From NCBI GenBank assembly GCA_945910815.1, contig CAMDZD010000001.1:62001-126000 (forward strand): a DNA stretch of 64,000 nucleotides. Reading direction: 5' to 3'. Below the pieces are notes generated by a model. That model had not been told where the DNA came from. It searched no databases and worked only from the letters and a program-made list of their open reading frames with translations. The translations under genes and the position numbers were made by a program. Below, piece after piece: positions 32,071 to 41,451 of the stretch. Source of the stretch: an uncultured Clostridia bacterium. GTDB taxonomy: Bacteria; Bacillota; Clostridia; Oscillospirales; Ruminococcaceae. How positions within the stretch are numbered: the stretch's first letter is position 1; each line of letters begins with the position of its first letter.

Positions 32071-33462
32071 TTAACCATAAGGAACAAATTCTTCCTCTTT
32101 AAATCTTTCGACATTGTTGTAATCATAATAAATAGAAGGCCATTTTATATTTGGATTTGTTGAAGAATTCTGAGTGCCTGCAAGAGGGTCTTCACCGTCA
32201 CGGAGCCGTCTTGCCATTATAACAAGTCTGCCCTCTCTTTCCTTTCCGAAGATTTCATTACAGGTAGAAAGTGTTATAAGCGGGTCACCGTATTTTACAT
32301 CAACATCATTAAGGCGTATATTTCTTCTTTTAGCCTCGTTGACAAAATCATAAAATTCTTTTTCATTGTCGAAATCAAGAGCGTTCCAGTATTCATATCT
32401 TGTATCTGTTTTATCATCTGCATCGACAATCATAACTGAAAATATCTTGTATTTATAGCAGAAATAGTTTGAATTGAATTCTATAATCGGGTGTTCCTCA
32501 TAGTAATAGGAGTTATCTTTATACATCTTAAGACTTCCGAACATTTTACCCGTAGCCATTTCGTGACCGTAAATTATGATATTATCAGAACTTTTCTGCA
32601 TAACACCGTCCTTGACTTCATCAAAGATATTCCGGTAATCTATAAATATTGAACCGGCTCTCGCCTCATCACCGGAAACTGTTTTATTAAGGTATTCAAC
32701 ATTGTCCTTACCCTTTACAACAGGATAAAAAACATCAGTATCCGGTATATTTATTACTCCGACTACATCAGGATTCATATTATAAAGTCGCTGGGCACTT
32801 GGAGTCATAAGATATTTAATAGGTGAATCTTCATCAGGTTCTGTAACAGGTTCAGAAACATCAGGTTCAATGTAATCCTGCATAATATCCTCATATTTAT
32901 TCTGTGCCGTAGTTGTATCTATGTAATAATCAAGGACTATATAACCGCATATTATTATAGTTATAATTGAAATCATATATATAATTTTACGGCATTTTTC
33001 AAGCATACTGTCCCCATGCTGCGGAAACAGTCCGAGAAAGCTTTCCTTGAAAGATTTTCTTTTCTTTTTTTTCTTCTTCTTTTTCTTTGGGGGTCTGCTG
33101 ACAGTATATTCCGGAACTTCTTTAACAGGCTCTGGGATATTCTGAATAACAGGAGCGGAAACCTTTTTCAAAGGCTTTAAAGGCGGAAGCGGTTCCGGCT
33201 TTGAAACTGTATCATTTTTTACAGGTTGGGGAGGGGTTTCCTTTTTTATGGGTTTTTTTGGAACTTCCTTTTTTTCAGAAACAGATTCACTTTGGTGTAA
33301 AACTGCTTTTTTCTGCCTGCTTGTTTCCTCAAGAACGGCAAGAAGTTCACTGTCTTTATTTTCAAGCTTGCTTACCCTTTCGGAGATACGTCTTGACATT
33401 TCATCTTCCCATTCACGGGAAGAATCAATATTGCTTTTTTCATCAAAATCGTTTTTATTCAT
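32071..33462 (-). CDS. Class B sortase with long cytoplasmic poly-lysine extension
   Basis: A 463-residue class B sortase. Residues 1-158 precede the membrane helix (about 160-182) and are unlike a normal sortase: a helical charged start, a Pro/Lys-rich middle and a run of nine lysines at 126-134. The catalytic domain has His in IIIYGHEM, Cys in LITLSTCNE and Arg in LVIMARRLR. ATG 33462 starts MNKNDFDEK four bases after the pncC stop. GGAGG lies 12 bases upstream, inside pncC, so translation may be coupled. The lysine run is an A-rich tract in the DNA, where slippage is possible. Confidence 0.9.
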   Translation of the reverse strand: MNKNDFDEKSNIDSSREWEDEMSRRISERVSKLENKDSELLAVLEETSRQKKAVLHQSESVSEKKEVPKKPIKKETPPQPVKNDTVSKPEPLPPLKPLKKVSAPVIQNIPEPVKEVPEYTVSRPPKKKKKKKKKRKSFKESFLGLFPQHGDSMLEKCRKIIYMISIITIIICGYIVLDYYIDTTTAQNKYEDIMQDYIEPDVSEPVTEPDEDSPIKYLMTPSAQRLYNMNPDVVGVINIPDTDVFYPVVKGKDNVEYLNKTVSGDEARAGSIFIDYRNIFDEVKDGVMQKSSDNIIIYGHEMATGKMFGSLKMYKDNSYYYEEHPIIEFNSNYFCYKYKIFSVMIVDADDKTDTRYEYWNALDFDNEKEFYDFVNEAKRRNIRLNDVDVKYGDPLITLSTCNEIFGKEREGRLVIMARRLRDGEDPLAGTQNSSTNPNIKWPSIYYDYNNVERFKEEEFVPYG

Positions 33463-33466
33463 TCTT

Positions 33467-34000
33467 TCAGGAATCCTCCGAGAGCAGTTTCTCAACTGTT
33501 TCCAAAGCATATTTCACAGCAGAGAGCCTTATATTTTTACGTGATTTATCATCAAGTTTCCAGAGTTCGGGAAGTCTGACAAAGCATTTTCCGTTAAACC
33601 AGAAGCCTATATATACCGTTCCGACAGGTGTTAATTCAGTGCCACCGTCAGGCCCTGCAATGCCTGTAACAGATATGCAGACATCTGCACCTGATTTTTC
33701 GTGCAGACCTTTCACCATAGCTTCGGCAGTCTGACTGCTGACAGCACCGTATTTTTCAAGCAAATCTTCCGGAACGTCAAGGAATTTATGTTTCATGCGG
33801 TTTGAATAGGTGCATATACCTAATTCAAATACAGATGATGCACCCGCAACGGAAGTGATTATTTCTGAAATAAGACCACCGGTACAGCTTTCCGCAGAAG
33901 CAATTTTCCAGTTTCTTTGCTTTAACAATTTTACAACATTTGATACCGTTTTGTCAAGTTTATTATCCGCACATTCAGATAAATATCTATCTTGAACCAA
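33467..34000 (-). CDS. pncC: CinA C-terminal family nicotinamide-nucleotide amidohydrolase
   Basis: Hydrolyses nicotinamide mononucleotide to nicotinate mononucleotide in pyridine-nucleotide recycling. The 177 residues are a single CinA C-terminal domain: IASAESCTGGLISEI, YSNRMKHKFLDVP, YGAVSSQTAEAMVKG and SVTGIAGPDGGTELTPVGTV. The N-terminal CinA domain is absent, as in E. coli PncC. I chose TTG 34000, eight bases after GAGGG; a GTG at 34009 overlaps that site. It probably leads the sortase operon. Confidence 0.88.
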   Translation of the reverse strand: MVQDRYLSECADNKLDKTVSNVVKLLKQRNWKIASAESCTGGLISEIITSVAGASSVFELGICTYSNRMKHKFLDVPEDLLEKYGAVSSQTAEAMVKGLHEKSGADVCISVTGIAGPDGGTELTPVGTVYIGFWFNGKCFVRLPELWKLDDKSRKNIRLSAVKYALETVEKLLSEDS

Positions 34001-34077
34001 TATAAACACCCTCTCTTATATATATTACACAAAATATCAAGGTATTATTTTAATATAATATTAATAAAATATAAGTT

Positions 34078-35250
34078 TTAAACATAAAATATTTTCATTT
34101 CAGTATCTTCAACAGCTTTCTGAATCAAAGGTTCAAAGTCAAACTGTGCCTGAGCCTTTTCAACATCAGACAGAGCCGGTCTTACTTTGGGGTGCTTTGG
34201 AGTGAATACCGTACAGCAATCCTCATAAGGAAGCGTTGATATATCAAAAGTATCGATTTTTCTTGATATTTCTACTATTTCGGTTTTATCCATACCGATA
34301 AGCGGACGGAATACGGGAATACGGCATACAGCATCAGTACATGAAATTGCGGAAAGAGTCTGGCTTGCAACCTGTCCGACGCTTTCACCTGTAATAAGTG
34401 CAAGACATTCGTCCTTTTCAGCGATTTTCTGAGCGATTTCCATCATAATCCTACGCATTATTATTGTAAAATATTCCTCGGGGCAGTTATCTTTTATAGC
34501 CTCCTGAATTTCAGTGAACGGAACACAAAAAAATGCAATATTTCCGCAGTAATCAGTCATTTTTTCGCAGAGCTGTTCAACTTTCAGCCTTGCTCTTTCG
34601 GAGGTATAAGGAGGGCTTACATAGTGTATAGCTGATATGTGTATGCCACGCTTAGCCATCATATAACCTGCAACAGGACTGTCAATTCCTCCCGAAAGAA
34701 GAAGAAGGGCATTTCCACTGCTTCCCACAGGCAAGCCTCCTGCACCCTTTATATTTTCTGCATGCACATATGCATTCGTATCACGGATTTCAACGGTAAC
34801 TGTTACTTCCGGATTTTTTACGTCAACTTGCAGATTCGGGAACTTTTCAAGAAGAAATCCTCCGAGCTGATTGCAGATTTCGGGAGACTTCATCGGGAAT
34901 GACTTGTCTGCACGTTTTGCCGTAACCTTGAAAGTTTTAGCATAAGGGAGAATATCTTCAAGATATTCTGAACTTTGTCTGCATATATCGGAAAAATCCT
35001 TTTTACATACACATACACGGCATATTGACGCTATGCCGAATATTTTTTTAAGCACGTCAACAGCTTCGGAAAGGTCTGAAATTTCCTCATCAGGTTCAAC
35101 GTATACTGTTGACTGTGCTTTTGTAACGGAAAACTTTCCGATTTTTTTAAGTCTGTACTTTATATTCTTTATCATTATGCTCTCGAAAGTACTTTTATTC
35201 AGTCCCTTGAGTGCAATTTCGCCGTATTTTAAAAGTATAATTTCTTTCAT
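34078..35250 (-). CDS. thiI: tRNA 4-thiouridine synthase ThiI
   Basis: Transfers sulfur to uridine 8 of tRNA and supports thiamine thiazole synthesis. It has 390 residues: an N-terminal ferredoxin-like part (ILLKYGEIALKGLN), a THUMP domain and the PP-loop ATPase motif LLLSGGIDSPVAGYM. The C-terminal rhodanese domain of the E. coli enzyme is absent, as in Bacillus, so a dedicated cysteine desulfurase must hand over sulfur; that gene lies directly upstream. ATG 35250 follows CGGAG. Confidence 0.95.
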   Translation of the reverse strand: MKEIILLKYGEIALKGLNKSTFESIMIKNIKYRLKKIGKFSVTKAQSTVYVEPDEEISDLSEAVDVLKKIFGIASICRVCVCKKDFSDICRQSSEYLEDILPYAKTFKVTAKRADKSFPMKSPEICNQLGGFLLEKFPNLQVDVKNPEVTVTVEIRDTNAYVHAENIKGAGGLPVGSSGNALLLLSGGIDSPVAGYMMAKRGIHISAIHYVSPPYTSERARLKVEQLCEKMTDYCGNIAFFCVPFTEIQEAIKDNCPEEYFTIIMRRIMMEIAQKIAEKDECLALITGESVGQVASQTLSAISCTDAVCRIPVFRPLIGMDKTEIVEISRKIDTFDISTLPYEDCCTVFTPKHPKVRPALSDVEKAQAQFDFEPLIQKAVEDTEMKIFYV

Positions 35251-35266
35251 AACAAAAAAACTCCGT

Positions 35267-36403
35267 TTATTTTGATTTAAGTATTTTCTGCTGACCTTCT
35301 TTGAGAACGTCAACAAATTTATCTATTTCCTCTTTTGTATTGGAAAAATCAAGGCTTATTCTTAAAGCACTGTCGGCAAGCCTCTGACTTAATCCAAATT
35401 CATCAAGCACGCCGCTTTTCGCTCCCTTTGAACATGCCGAACCGCTTGAAACATAAATTTCATGACTTTCAAGCCAGTGGAGCATTATTTCCGAACGTAT
35501 TCCCGATACGGATATATTTACTATATATGGAGATGCATCGGACTTTGAATTAACTGATATATAATCAAGCTCCGAAAGACGTGAACAGAGATATTTTTTC
35601 AGTTCAGAAACATATCTGTAATGTTCTTCAATATGTGGACTAAGAGCCTTTACAGATGCACCGAATCCCATTATAAGCGGAACGCTTTCAGTTCCGGAAC
35701 GTATTCCGTTTTCCTGTTTTCCGCCGTTTATAATCGGAAGAAGTCTTATACCTTTTTTTATATATAATGCTCCGACTCCCTTTGCGGAATGTATCTTATG
35801 ACCGCTTAGGGATATTAAATCCGCATTGAGTTCCCTTACCTTTACCGGAATTTTCATAAATCCCTGAACGCAGTCGCAATGCGTTACAACATCGGTGAAT
35901 CTTCTTTTAATTACCGAAAATACTTTCTTTACAGGAAGTATATAGCCGGTCTCGTTATTCACAAGCATTACAGATACAAGACAAGTATTTTCATCGATGG
36001 CATTTATAAAATCATCGGGATTGAAAATTCCGTTTTTATCGGGAGATATTCTTACAACTTCAAAGCCGGATTTTTCAAGCTCATTAATGCTCTCCTTCAC
36101 TGATGAATGTTCAACAGATGATGTTACTATACGTCTTTTTCTTTTTCCGTATGCCATTGCAGAACCTTTTAAAGCCATGTTACTGCTTTCAGTAGCTCCG
36201 GAAGTAAAATATATACATCTGCTTTCGCACCCTATCGAATCCGCAATAATTTTTCTTGACTCATCAACGGCAAGCTGTGCCTTTACTCCCATTGAATGAA
36301 GTGAGGAGGGATTCCCCCATAATTCCGAAAGTCCTCTGTTTACAGCCTCAATTGCCTCCTTGCATGGCTTAGTAGTAGAGGCATTGTCAAAATAAATACT
36401 CAT
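35267..36403 (-). CDS. Cysteine desulfurase, partner of ThiI
   Basis: PLP-dependent enzyme that takes sulfur from cysteine as a persulfide. It has 378 residues of the NifS/IscS class: FTSGATESSNMALKG, VEHSSVKE, the PLP lysine K203 in SLSGHKIHSAKG and the active-site Cys324 in SSGSACSKG. It is immediately upstream of thiI in one operon, as with Bacillus nifZ-thiI, so tRNA thiolation is its most likely task. No iscU or suf genes are nearby. Confidence 0.95.
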   Translation of the reverse strand: MSIYFDNASTTKPCKEAIEAVNRGLSELWGNPSSLHSMGVKAQLAVDESRKIIADSIGCESRCIYFTSGATESSNMALKGSAMAYGKRKRRIVTSSVEHSSVKESINELEKSGFEVVRISPDKNGIFNPDDFINAIDENTCLVSVMLVNNETGYILPVKKVFSVIKRRFTDVVTHCDCVQGFMKIPVKVRELNADLISLSGHKIHSAKGVGALYIKKGIRLLPIINGGKQENGIRSGTESVPLIMGFGASVKALSPHIEEHYRYVSELKKYLCSRLSELDYISVNSKSDASPYIVNISVSGIRSEIMLHWLESHEIYVSSGSACSKGAKSGVLDEFGLSQRLADSALRISLDFSNTKEEIDKFVDVLKEGQQKILKSK

Positions 36404-36426
36404 TTAATTTTATCACCTTCCGTTTT

Positions 36427-36455
36427 ATTATATCATACTGCCGAAAAGATTTCAA
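36427..36455 (-). promoter_or_regulatory. SigA-type promoter of desulfurase-thiI operon
   Basis: TTGAAA (plus bases 36450-36455), 17-base spacer, TATAAT (plus bases 36427-36432) on the minus strand. Confidence 0.75.
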
Positions 36456-36518
36456 TTAATTTTCAAAATTATTCTGATTTTTTTCATTCAAACTCTTTCA
36501 ATCCGGATTAAAATGTGC

Positions 36519-36524
36519 TATAAT
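36519..36524 (+). promoter_or_regulatory. Possible -10 box of yfhO-like gene
   Basis: TGCTATAAT gives a perfect TATAAT at 36519-36524 preceded by a TGN element. The -35 position (36496-36501, TTTCAA) is a poor match, so it may work as an extended -10 promoter. Confidence 0.45.
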
Positions 36525-36561
36525 AAAAAAAAACATCATGAATTTTACGGAGGCTTACAAA

Positions 36562-39012
36562 ATGAATCCGGATTTAAAGCACATCAGAGAAAAAGAAAAA
36601 TATCTGCTTTCATTTCTGCTCGGATTTCTGGCACTTTTCATATCAATACTTCCCGTAATGATTGCCGATAAAGGCTACTTTATATATTACGGTGACTACA
36701 ATTCACAGCAGATTCCATTCTACATACTTGCAAACAATGCCGTCAGAAACGGACAGTTCGGCTGGAACTGGTTCACGGATTTAGGTTCTGATTTTATAGG
36801 CTCATACTCATTTTATTTAATAGGAAGTCCGTATTTCTGGATTACAACTGTTCTTCCGAAATGCCTTGTAACTCTTTCAATGCCGTTTCTTCTCTGCATA
36901 AAGCACGGAATGGCTACCCTTACGGCATACGTATTTATAAGAAAATTCGTCAGAAATAAAAATGCATGCATTATAGGCGGACTTCTCTATGCTTTTTCGG
37001 GATTTCAGATTTTCAATATTTTCTTCAATCATTTTCAGGACGTTACATCATTCTTTCCGCTTATGCTTATAGCTATGGAGGAACACATAAATAATAACCG
37101 AAAGGGAATATTTGCCGTTACAGTTGCTCTTATGGCATTTCTGAATTACTTCTTCTTTACAGGTCAGGCAGTATTCCTGATACTTTATTTTATATTAAGA
37201 TTAAAGTCACCCGATTTCAATGCAACATGGAAAAAATTCTTTACGCTTTTGCTTGAGGCTGTATGCGGTACTATGACTGCCGGATTCATACTTCTTCCGT
37301 CGGCACTGATTATTCTTGACAATTACAGAGTTACAGAATACCTTTTCGGAATGGATATGGTAGCATACAATGACAGAACACGCATATGGAGAATTATACA
37401 GTCGTTCTTTATGCCCGTTGATGTTCCCGCAAGACCTAATCTGTTTGATTCAAAATACGCAAAATGGTCATCAATAGGCGGATATTTTCCGCTGTTCTCA
37501 ATGGTCGGAGTCATAGCCTTTATACAGAAAAACAAAAAACACTGGGCAAGCAGACTATTCTTTATATGTACAATATGTGCATTTATTCCGGTATTAAACA
37601 GCAGTTTCTACATGTTCAACAGTTCATACTATGCAAGATGGTTCTACATGCCGTTGTTAATTATGGCTATGATGACTGCTCAGGCACTCGATGATGAAGA
37701 AGCTGATTTTTCACCCGGAATCAAAATATCTTCCGTAATGCTCGGAGCTTTCGGAATAATTTCACTTCTTCCCAAAAAAGAAAATGACAAGATAATCTGG
37801 TTTGACCTTCCGAGAGATATGGCATATTTCTGGCTTACGCTTGCATGTGCAGTCGTATTTATGATATTTACATATATTATATGGCAGAAAAAGAAATCGG
37901 GAATAAAATTCATTAATCAGGCTTTATCGCTTACAGTCATATCATGCATAGGCTGTACCCTTTTAGCTGTAATTTACGGTGCAAATTCTCCTAAAACCGC
38001 ACATGAATTTGTTGACGCTTCAATAAAAGGAAAAGAAAGTGTATATGAACAGGTCAGCGAAGATAATTTTTTTCGAGTTGATATGTCAAAAGACTACGAT
38101 AACTATCCTATGAGCTGGGGACTTCCCTCAATGAGAGCCTTTCAGAGCGTTGTTTCACCGTCAATTATGGAATTTTACGATAAAATAGGGATTCAGCGTG
38201 ACGTTGCCTCACGCCCCGAAACTTCACACTATACTTTAAGAGGTCTTTTCTCTGTAAAGTACTACTATCAGAAAAATGACCGGTACGAAAATTCAGATAC
38301 AAAGGAAGAAATAAATATTCCCGAAGAACTCACCGGCTTTGAACTGGTCGAAAACGGAAAATATTTCGATATATATGAAAATAAGCTGTATATTCCTATG
38401 GGATTTGCCTATGATTCCTATATAAAGGAATCAGATGCCGAAAAATACGGCAATACTGTGACGGAAAGAGCCTTGCTGTCAGCACTCGTATTAAACGATG
38501 AACAGGCTGAAAAATACAGTGATATTCTTAAGGAAAAAAGCTCCGCCGAAATATCAGGTCTGAATAAAAATGACTATAAAAAATTCTGTCAGGAAAAACA
38601 AGCCGTTTCATCTGATTCATTCACATACGATTCATACGGCTTTGAATCCGAAATATTACTTGAAAAGCCACAGCTTGTATTTTTCAGTGTTCCTTACAGC
38701 AAGGGTTGGACTGCTGAAGTAAACGGAAAGCCTGCTGACGTTGAAAAGGTTTCATATGGCTTTATGGCTGTAAAATGCGATTCCGGACAGAATACAATTA
38801 CATTCAGATACAGAACCCCCGGACTTTATGAAGGATTTGCAGTTTCCTTTGCCGGAATTGTTATCCTCACTGCATATCTTATTATATGCCGTAAAAATAA
38901 AGACAAAAACGGTCATAAGCATTACTATAATTATAATTCATGTGAAAACAAAATAAAAGCCTCTCTCGATTACGAGAAAAGCTTAAAAAATAAATTTAAG
39001 GAGACTGATTAA
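36562..39012 (+). CDS. YfhO-family polytopic membrane protein
   Basis: An 816-residue membrane protein of the YfhO family (GT-C fold). It begins with a cytoplasmic MNPDLKHIREKEKY stretch and then about 12 hydrophobic segments to about residue 470. The first outer loop carries GDYNSQQIPFY, matching the acidic loop typical of GT-C enzymes. The C-terminal 300 residues form an outer soluble domain and end in one more helix plus a basic tail. In Bacillus, YfhO glycosylates lipoteichoic acid; here the substrate is unknown. ATG 36562 follows ACGGAGG; an earlier ATG at 36538 has none. A NUDIX gene starts directly after. Confidence 0.88.
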   Translation: MNPDLKHIREKEKYLLSFLLGFLALFISILPVMIADKGYFIYYGDYNSQQIPFYILANNAVRNGQFGWNWFTDLGSDFIGSYSFYLIGSPYFWITTVLPKCLVTLSMPFLLCIKHGMATLTAYVFIRKFVRNKNACIIGGLLYAFSGFQIFNIFFNHFQDVTSFFPLMLIAMEEHINNNRKGIFAVTVALMAFLNYFFFTGQAVFLILYFILRLKSPDFNATWKKFFTLLLEAVCGTMTAGFILLPSALIILDNYRVTEYLFGMDMVAYNDRTRIWRIIQSFFMPVDVPARPNLFDSKYAKWSSIGGYFPLFSMVGVIAFIQKNKKHWASRLFFICTICAFIPVLNSSFYMFNSSYYARWFYMPLLIMAMMTAQALDDEEADFSPGIKISSVMLGAFGIISLLPKKENDKIIWFDLPRDMAYFWLTLACAVVFMIFTYIIWQKKKSGIKFINQALSLTVISCIGCTLLAVIYGANSPKTAHEFVDASIKGKESVYEQVSEDNFFRVDMSKDYDNYPMSWGLPSMRAFQSVVSPSIMEFYDKIGIQRDVASRPETSHYTLRGLFSVKYYYQKNDRYENSDTKEEINIPEELTGFELVENGKYFDIYENKLYIPMGFAYDSYIKESDAEKYGNTVTERALLSALVLNDEQAEKYSDILKEKSSAEISGLNKNDYKKFCQEKQAVSSDSFTYDSYGFESEILLEKPQLVFFSVPYSKGWTAEVNGKPADVEKVSYGFMAVKCDSGQNTITFRYRTPGLYEGFAVSFAGIVILTAYLIICRKNKDKNGHKHYYNYNSCENKIKASLDYEKSLKNKFKETD

Positions 39013-39013
39013 A

Positions 39014-39550
39014 ATGCATCTTGAAGAAAAAACACTTTCAAGCGAAACTATTTATGAGGGAGTAATATTCACCGTAAAAAAGGATTCCGCTGAACTCGAA
39101 AACGGTACAGTTGCAAGACGTGACATTATACTTCACTCCGGCGGAGTATGTGTTATTCCCGTAACCGAAAACAATGAGATTTTTATGGTAAAGCAGTACC
39201 GCTATCCGTTCCACGAAATTACATGCGAAGTTCCTGCCGGAAAATTAAACTACGGCGAAAATCATGCTGAATGCGGAAGACGTGAACTGCTTGAGGAAAC
39301 AGGTTGTACATGCCGTGAATACATCTATCTCGGCGAAATGTATCCCACACCGGCATACAATTCCGAAATTACTCACATGTATCTTGCAAAAGGTCTGGAA
39401 TACAAAAATCAGAATCTTGATGAAGATGAATTTCTTGACGTTATAAAAATTCCGCTTGAAAAGGCTTTGCAAATGGTTATGGATAACGAAATCAAGGACG
39501 GAAAAACTCAGATTGTTATACTTAAAGCATCAAGGCTTCTCGGAATATAA
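39014..39550 (+). CDS. NUDIX hydrolase, ADP-ribose pyrophosphatase type
   Basis: A 178-residue enzyme that probably hydrolyses ADP-ribose to AMP and ribose 5-phosphate. The NUDIX box is complete: GKLNYGENHAECGRRELLEE followed by TG, with the REL-EE metal ligands. The upstream VVKQYRYPFHEITCEVPAG-like segment and the downstream EMYPTPAYNSEITHMYLA match the NudF group. It starts one base after the yfhO stop with AAGGAG inside that gene. Confidence 0.92.
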   Translation: MHLEEKTLSSETIYEGVIFTVKKDSAELENGTVARRDIILHSGGVCVIPVTENNEIFMVKQYRYPFHEITCEVPAGKLNYGENHAECGRRELLEETGCTCREYIYLGEMYPTPAYNSEITHMYLAKGLEYKNQNLDEDEFLDVIKIPLEKALQMVMDNEIKDGKTQIVILKASRLLGI

Positions 39551-39558
39551 CAAAAAAA

Positions 39559-39585
39559 CATACCGCAAAATAAATTTACGGTATG
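39559..39585 (-). terminator. Terminator after spoVG
   Basis: CATACCG (39559-39565) pairs with CGGTATG (39579-39585), followed on the minus strand by TTTTTTTG. It lies between the convergent NUDIX and spoVG genes and may serve both. Confidence 0.75.
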
Positions 39586-39595
39586 CAATGGAAAA

Positions 39596-39865
39596 TTATT
39601 CTTCGGATTCGGCAAGCTGTCTTTCATATGCATCAAGAACAGCGTTTTCAAGTTCTTTTCTTGCTTCAGCAGTAATCGGGTGAACTATATCACGGAATAT
39701 TCCGCTTTCATCTTTTCTGCTCGGCATTGCTGCGAAAAGTCTTTCTTCACCCTGTACAACCTTGATGTCATGTACAGCAAGCATATTGTCAAATGTAACT
39801 GATACAATTGCTTTAAGTCTGCCCTCCGTGATAAGCTTTCTGATTTTTACGTCTGTAATTTCCAT
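39596..39865 (-). CDS. spoVG: SpoVG regulatory RNA/DNA-binding protein
   Basis: A conserved 89-residue regulator first known from sporulation and septation control in Bacillus, now known to bind nucleic acids. The sequence MEITDVKIRKLITEGRLKAI, VHDIKVVQGEERLFAAMPSR and FRDIVHPITAEARKELE is nearly the family consensus. ATG 39865 follows GGGAGG. It is monocistronic with its own promoter and terminator, divergent from murC. Confidence 0.96.
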   Translation of the reverse strand: MEITDVKIRKLITEGRLKAIVSVTFDNMLAVHDIKVVQGEERLFAAMPSRKDESGIFRDIVHPITAEARKELENAVLDAYERQLAESEE

Positions 39866-39972
39866 AAAATGACCTCCCTGAAAAAAATCCGGCAACAGAT
39901 TTTTACTATGGATATAATTGCCGTCAGCAGAGTAAAATATACATAGCTGTCTGTTATTTTTCCGGCATAAAT

Positions 39973-40001
39973 ATTATACATCATAATTTTACAAATTTCA
40001 A
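39973..40001 (-). promoter_or_regulatory. SigA-type promoter of spoVG
   Basis: TTGAAA (plus bases 39996-40001), 17-base spacer, TATAAT (plus bases 39973-39978) on the minus strand. A leader of about 100 bases follows. Confidence 0.75.
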
Positions 40002-40026
40002 TAAGATTAAGGATAAGGTGATAATT

Positions 40027-41439
40027 TTGTTAGAAAACATACTGAAAGGACGAAAACACATTCATTTCATAGGCATAGGCGGTTCAGGAATGTATCCCCT
40101 TGCACAGATTCTACATTCACAGGGATACTATCTCACAGGCTCTGACAACAACGAAACCGAAACTCTTGAAGCTGTCAGAAAAATGGGTATTCCCGTATTT
40201 ATGGGACAGCGTGCAGAAAATATTGAGGGTGCTGACCTGATTGTCCATACTGCTGCTATAATGGCTGACAATCCGGAACTTATTGCTGCTAAAGCAAGCG
40301 GTGTTCCGGTTCTCGAAAGAAGTGACCTTCTCGGAATAGTTACAAGCTGGTTTGACAATGCAATATGCGTTTCGGGTACTCACGGAAAAACTACTACAAC
40401 ATCTATGATTACACAGATTCTCTATACTGCCGGAATTGACCTCTCCGCATATATAGGCGGAAAGCTCCCATGTATTCACGGCAGTGGCATAGCAGGAAAA
40501 AGCGATATACTTGTCTGTGAATCATGTGAATTTGTTGATACTTTCCTTAAACTCTACCCCGATATAGCTGTAATACTAAATATCGATGCTGACCATCTTG
40601 ACTATTTCAAGACTGTTGACAATATTATAAAATCATTCCATAAATTTGCTGAAAACACTACAAAAGCTATTATCATAAATGCCGATGATGAAAACTCCAT
40701 GAAAGCAATTGAGGGAATTTCGGGCAAGGAAATTATTACATTCGGCAAGAGTTCATCAGCAGATTACTACCCCGAAAATATCAGAAAAATAAACGGTCTT
40801 AAATCACAGTACACCCTTATGCACAAAGGAAAGGCTCTCGGAGAAATTACTCTCAATGTTGCCGGAAATCATAATATTTTAAATTCCGTAGCGTCAGCAG
40901 TTGCCTCTCTCTATGTCGGTGCTGATTTTGAATCAATTCAGAAAGGTCTCGAGGATTTCAGAGGTGCTTCAAGACGTTTCGAAAAGCTCGGTTTCGAAAA
41001 GGGCGTTACTGTCGTTGATGACTATGCACACCACCCTACTGAACTTGAGGCAACTCTCACTTCCGCAATGGAAATGGGATTCAACAGAGTATGGGCAGTA
41101 TTCCAGCCGTTTACATTCTCACGCACAAAGCTTCTTCTTGATGATTTCGCAAGAGTTCTTTCAATTCCGGATAAAACAGTTCTAACTGACATTATGGGCT
41201 CAAGAGAAAAAAATACTTTCGGAATTTTTACAAGACATCTTGCAGAAAAAATCCCCGGATGTGTATGGTTTCCGCAGGACGAAAATGCTGAATATACCGA
41301 TGAAAGAAAATATTTCAATTTTCAGCAGGTCTGCGACTATGTATGCGAAAACGTTTCCGAGGGCGACCTCGTTATAACTCTCGGCTGTGGCGATGCCTAT
41401 AAAATTGCTAAAATGATTCTAAAAAAACTTAAGGATTAA
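40027..41439 (+). CDS. murC: UDP-MurNAc L-alanine ligase MurC
   Basis: Cytoplasmic ligase that adds L-Ala to UDP-MurNAc. The 470 residues start MLENILKGRKHIHFIGIGGS with the Rossmann glycines, then the P-loop SGTHGKTTTTSM, LNIDADHLDYF, and the C-terminal VDDYAHHPTELEATL with VFQPFTFSRT. I chose TTG 40027 because AAGGTG (40015-40020) lies seven bases upstream; the GTG at 40018 is part of that site. It is separated from the dcw cluster and instead opens a plus-strand run with lexA and zapA. Confidence 0.95.
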   Translation: MLENILKGRKHIHFIGIGGSGMYPLAQILHSQGYYLTGSDNNETETLEAVRKMGIPVFMGQRAENIEGADLIVHTAAIMADNPELIAAKASGVPVLERSDLLGIVTSWFDNAICVSGTHGKTTTTSMITQILYTAGIDLSAYIGGKLPCIHGSGIAGKSDILVCESCEFVDTFLKLYPDIAVILNIDADHLDYFKTVDNIIKSFHKFAENTTKAIIINADDENSMKAIEGISGKEIITFGKSSSADYYPENIRKINGLKSQYTLMHKGKALGEITLNVAGNHNILNSVASAVASLYVGADFESIQKGLEDFRGASRRFEKLGFEKGVTVVDDYAHHPTELEATLTSAMEMGFNRVWAVFQPFTFSRTKLLLDDFARVLSIPDKTVLTDIMGSREKNTFGIFTRHLAEKIPGCVWFPQDENAEYTDERKYFNFQQVCDYVCENVSEGDLVITLGCGDAYKIAKMILKKLKD

Positions 41440-41451
41440 AAGGTGATTAAT

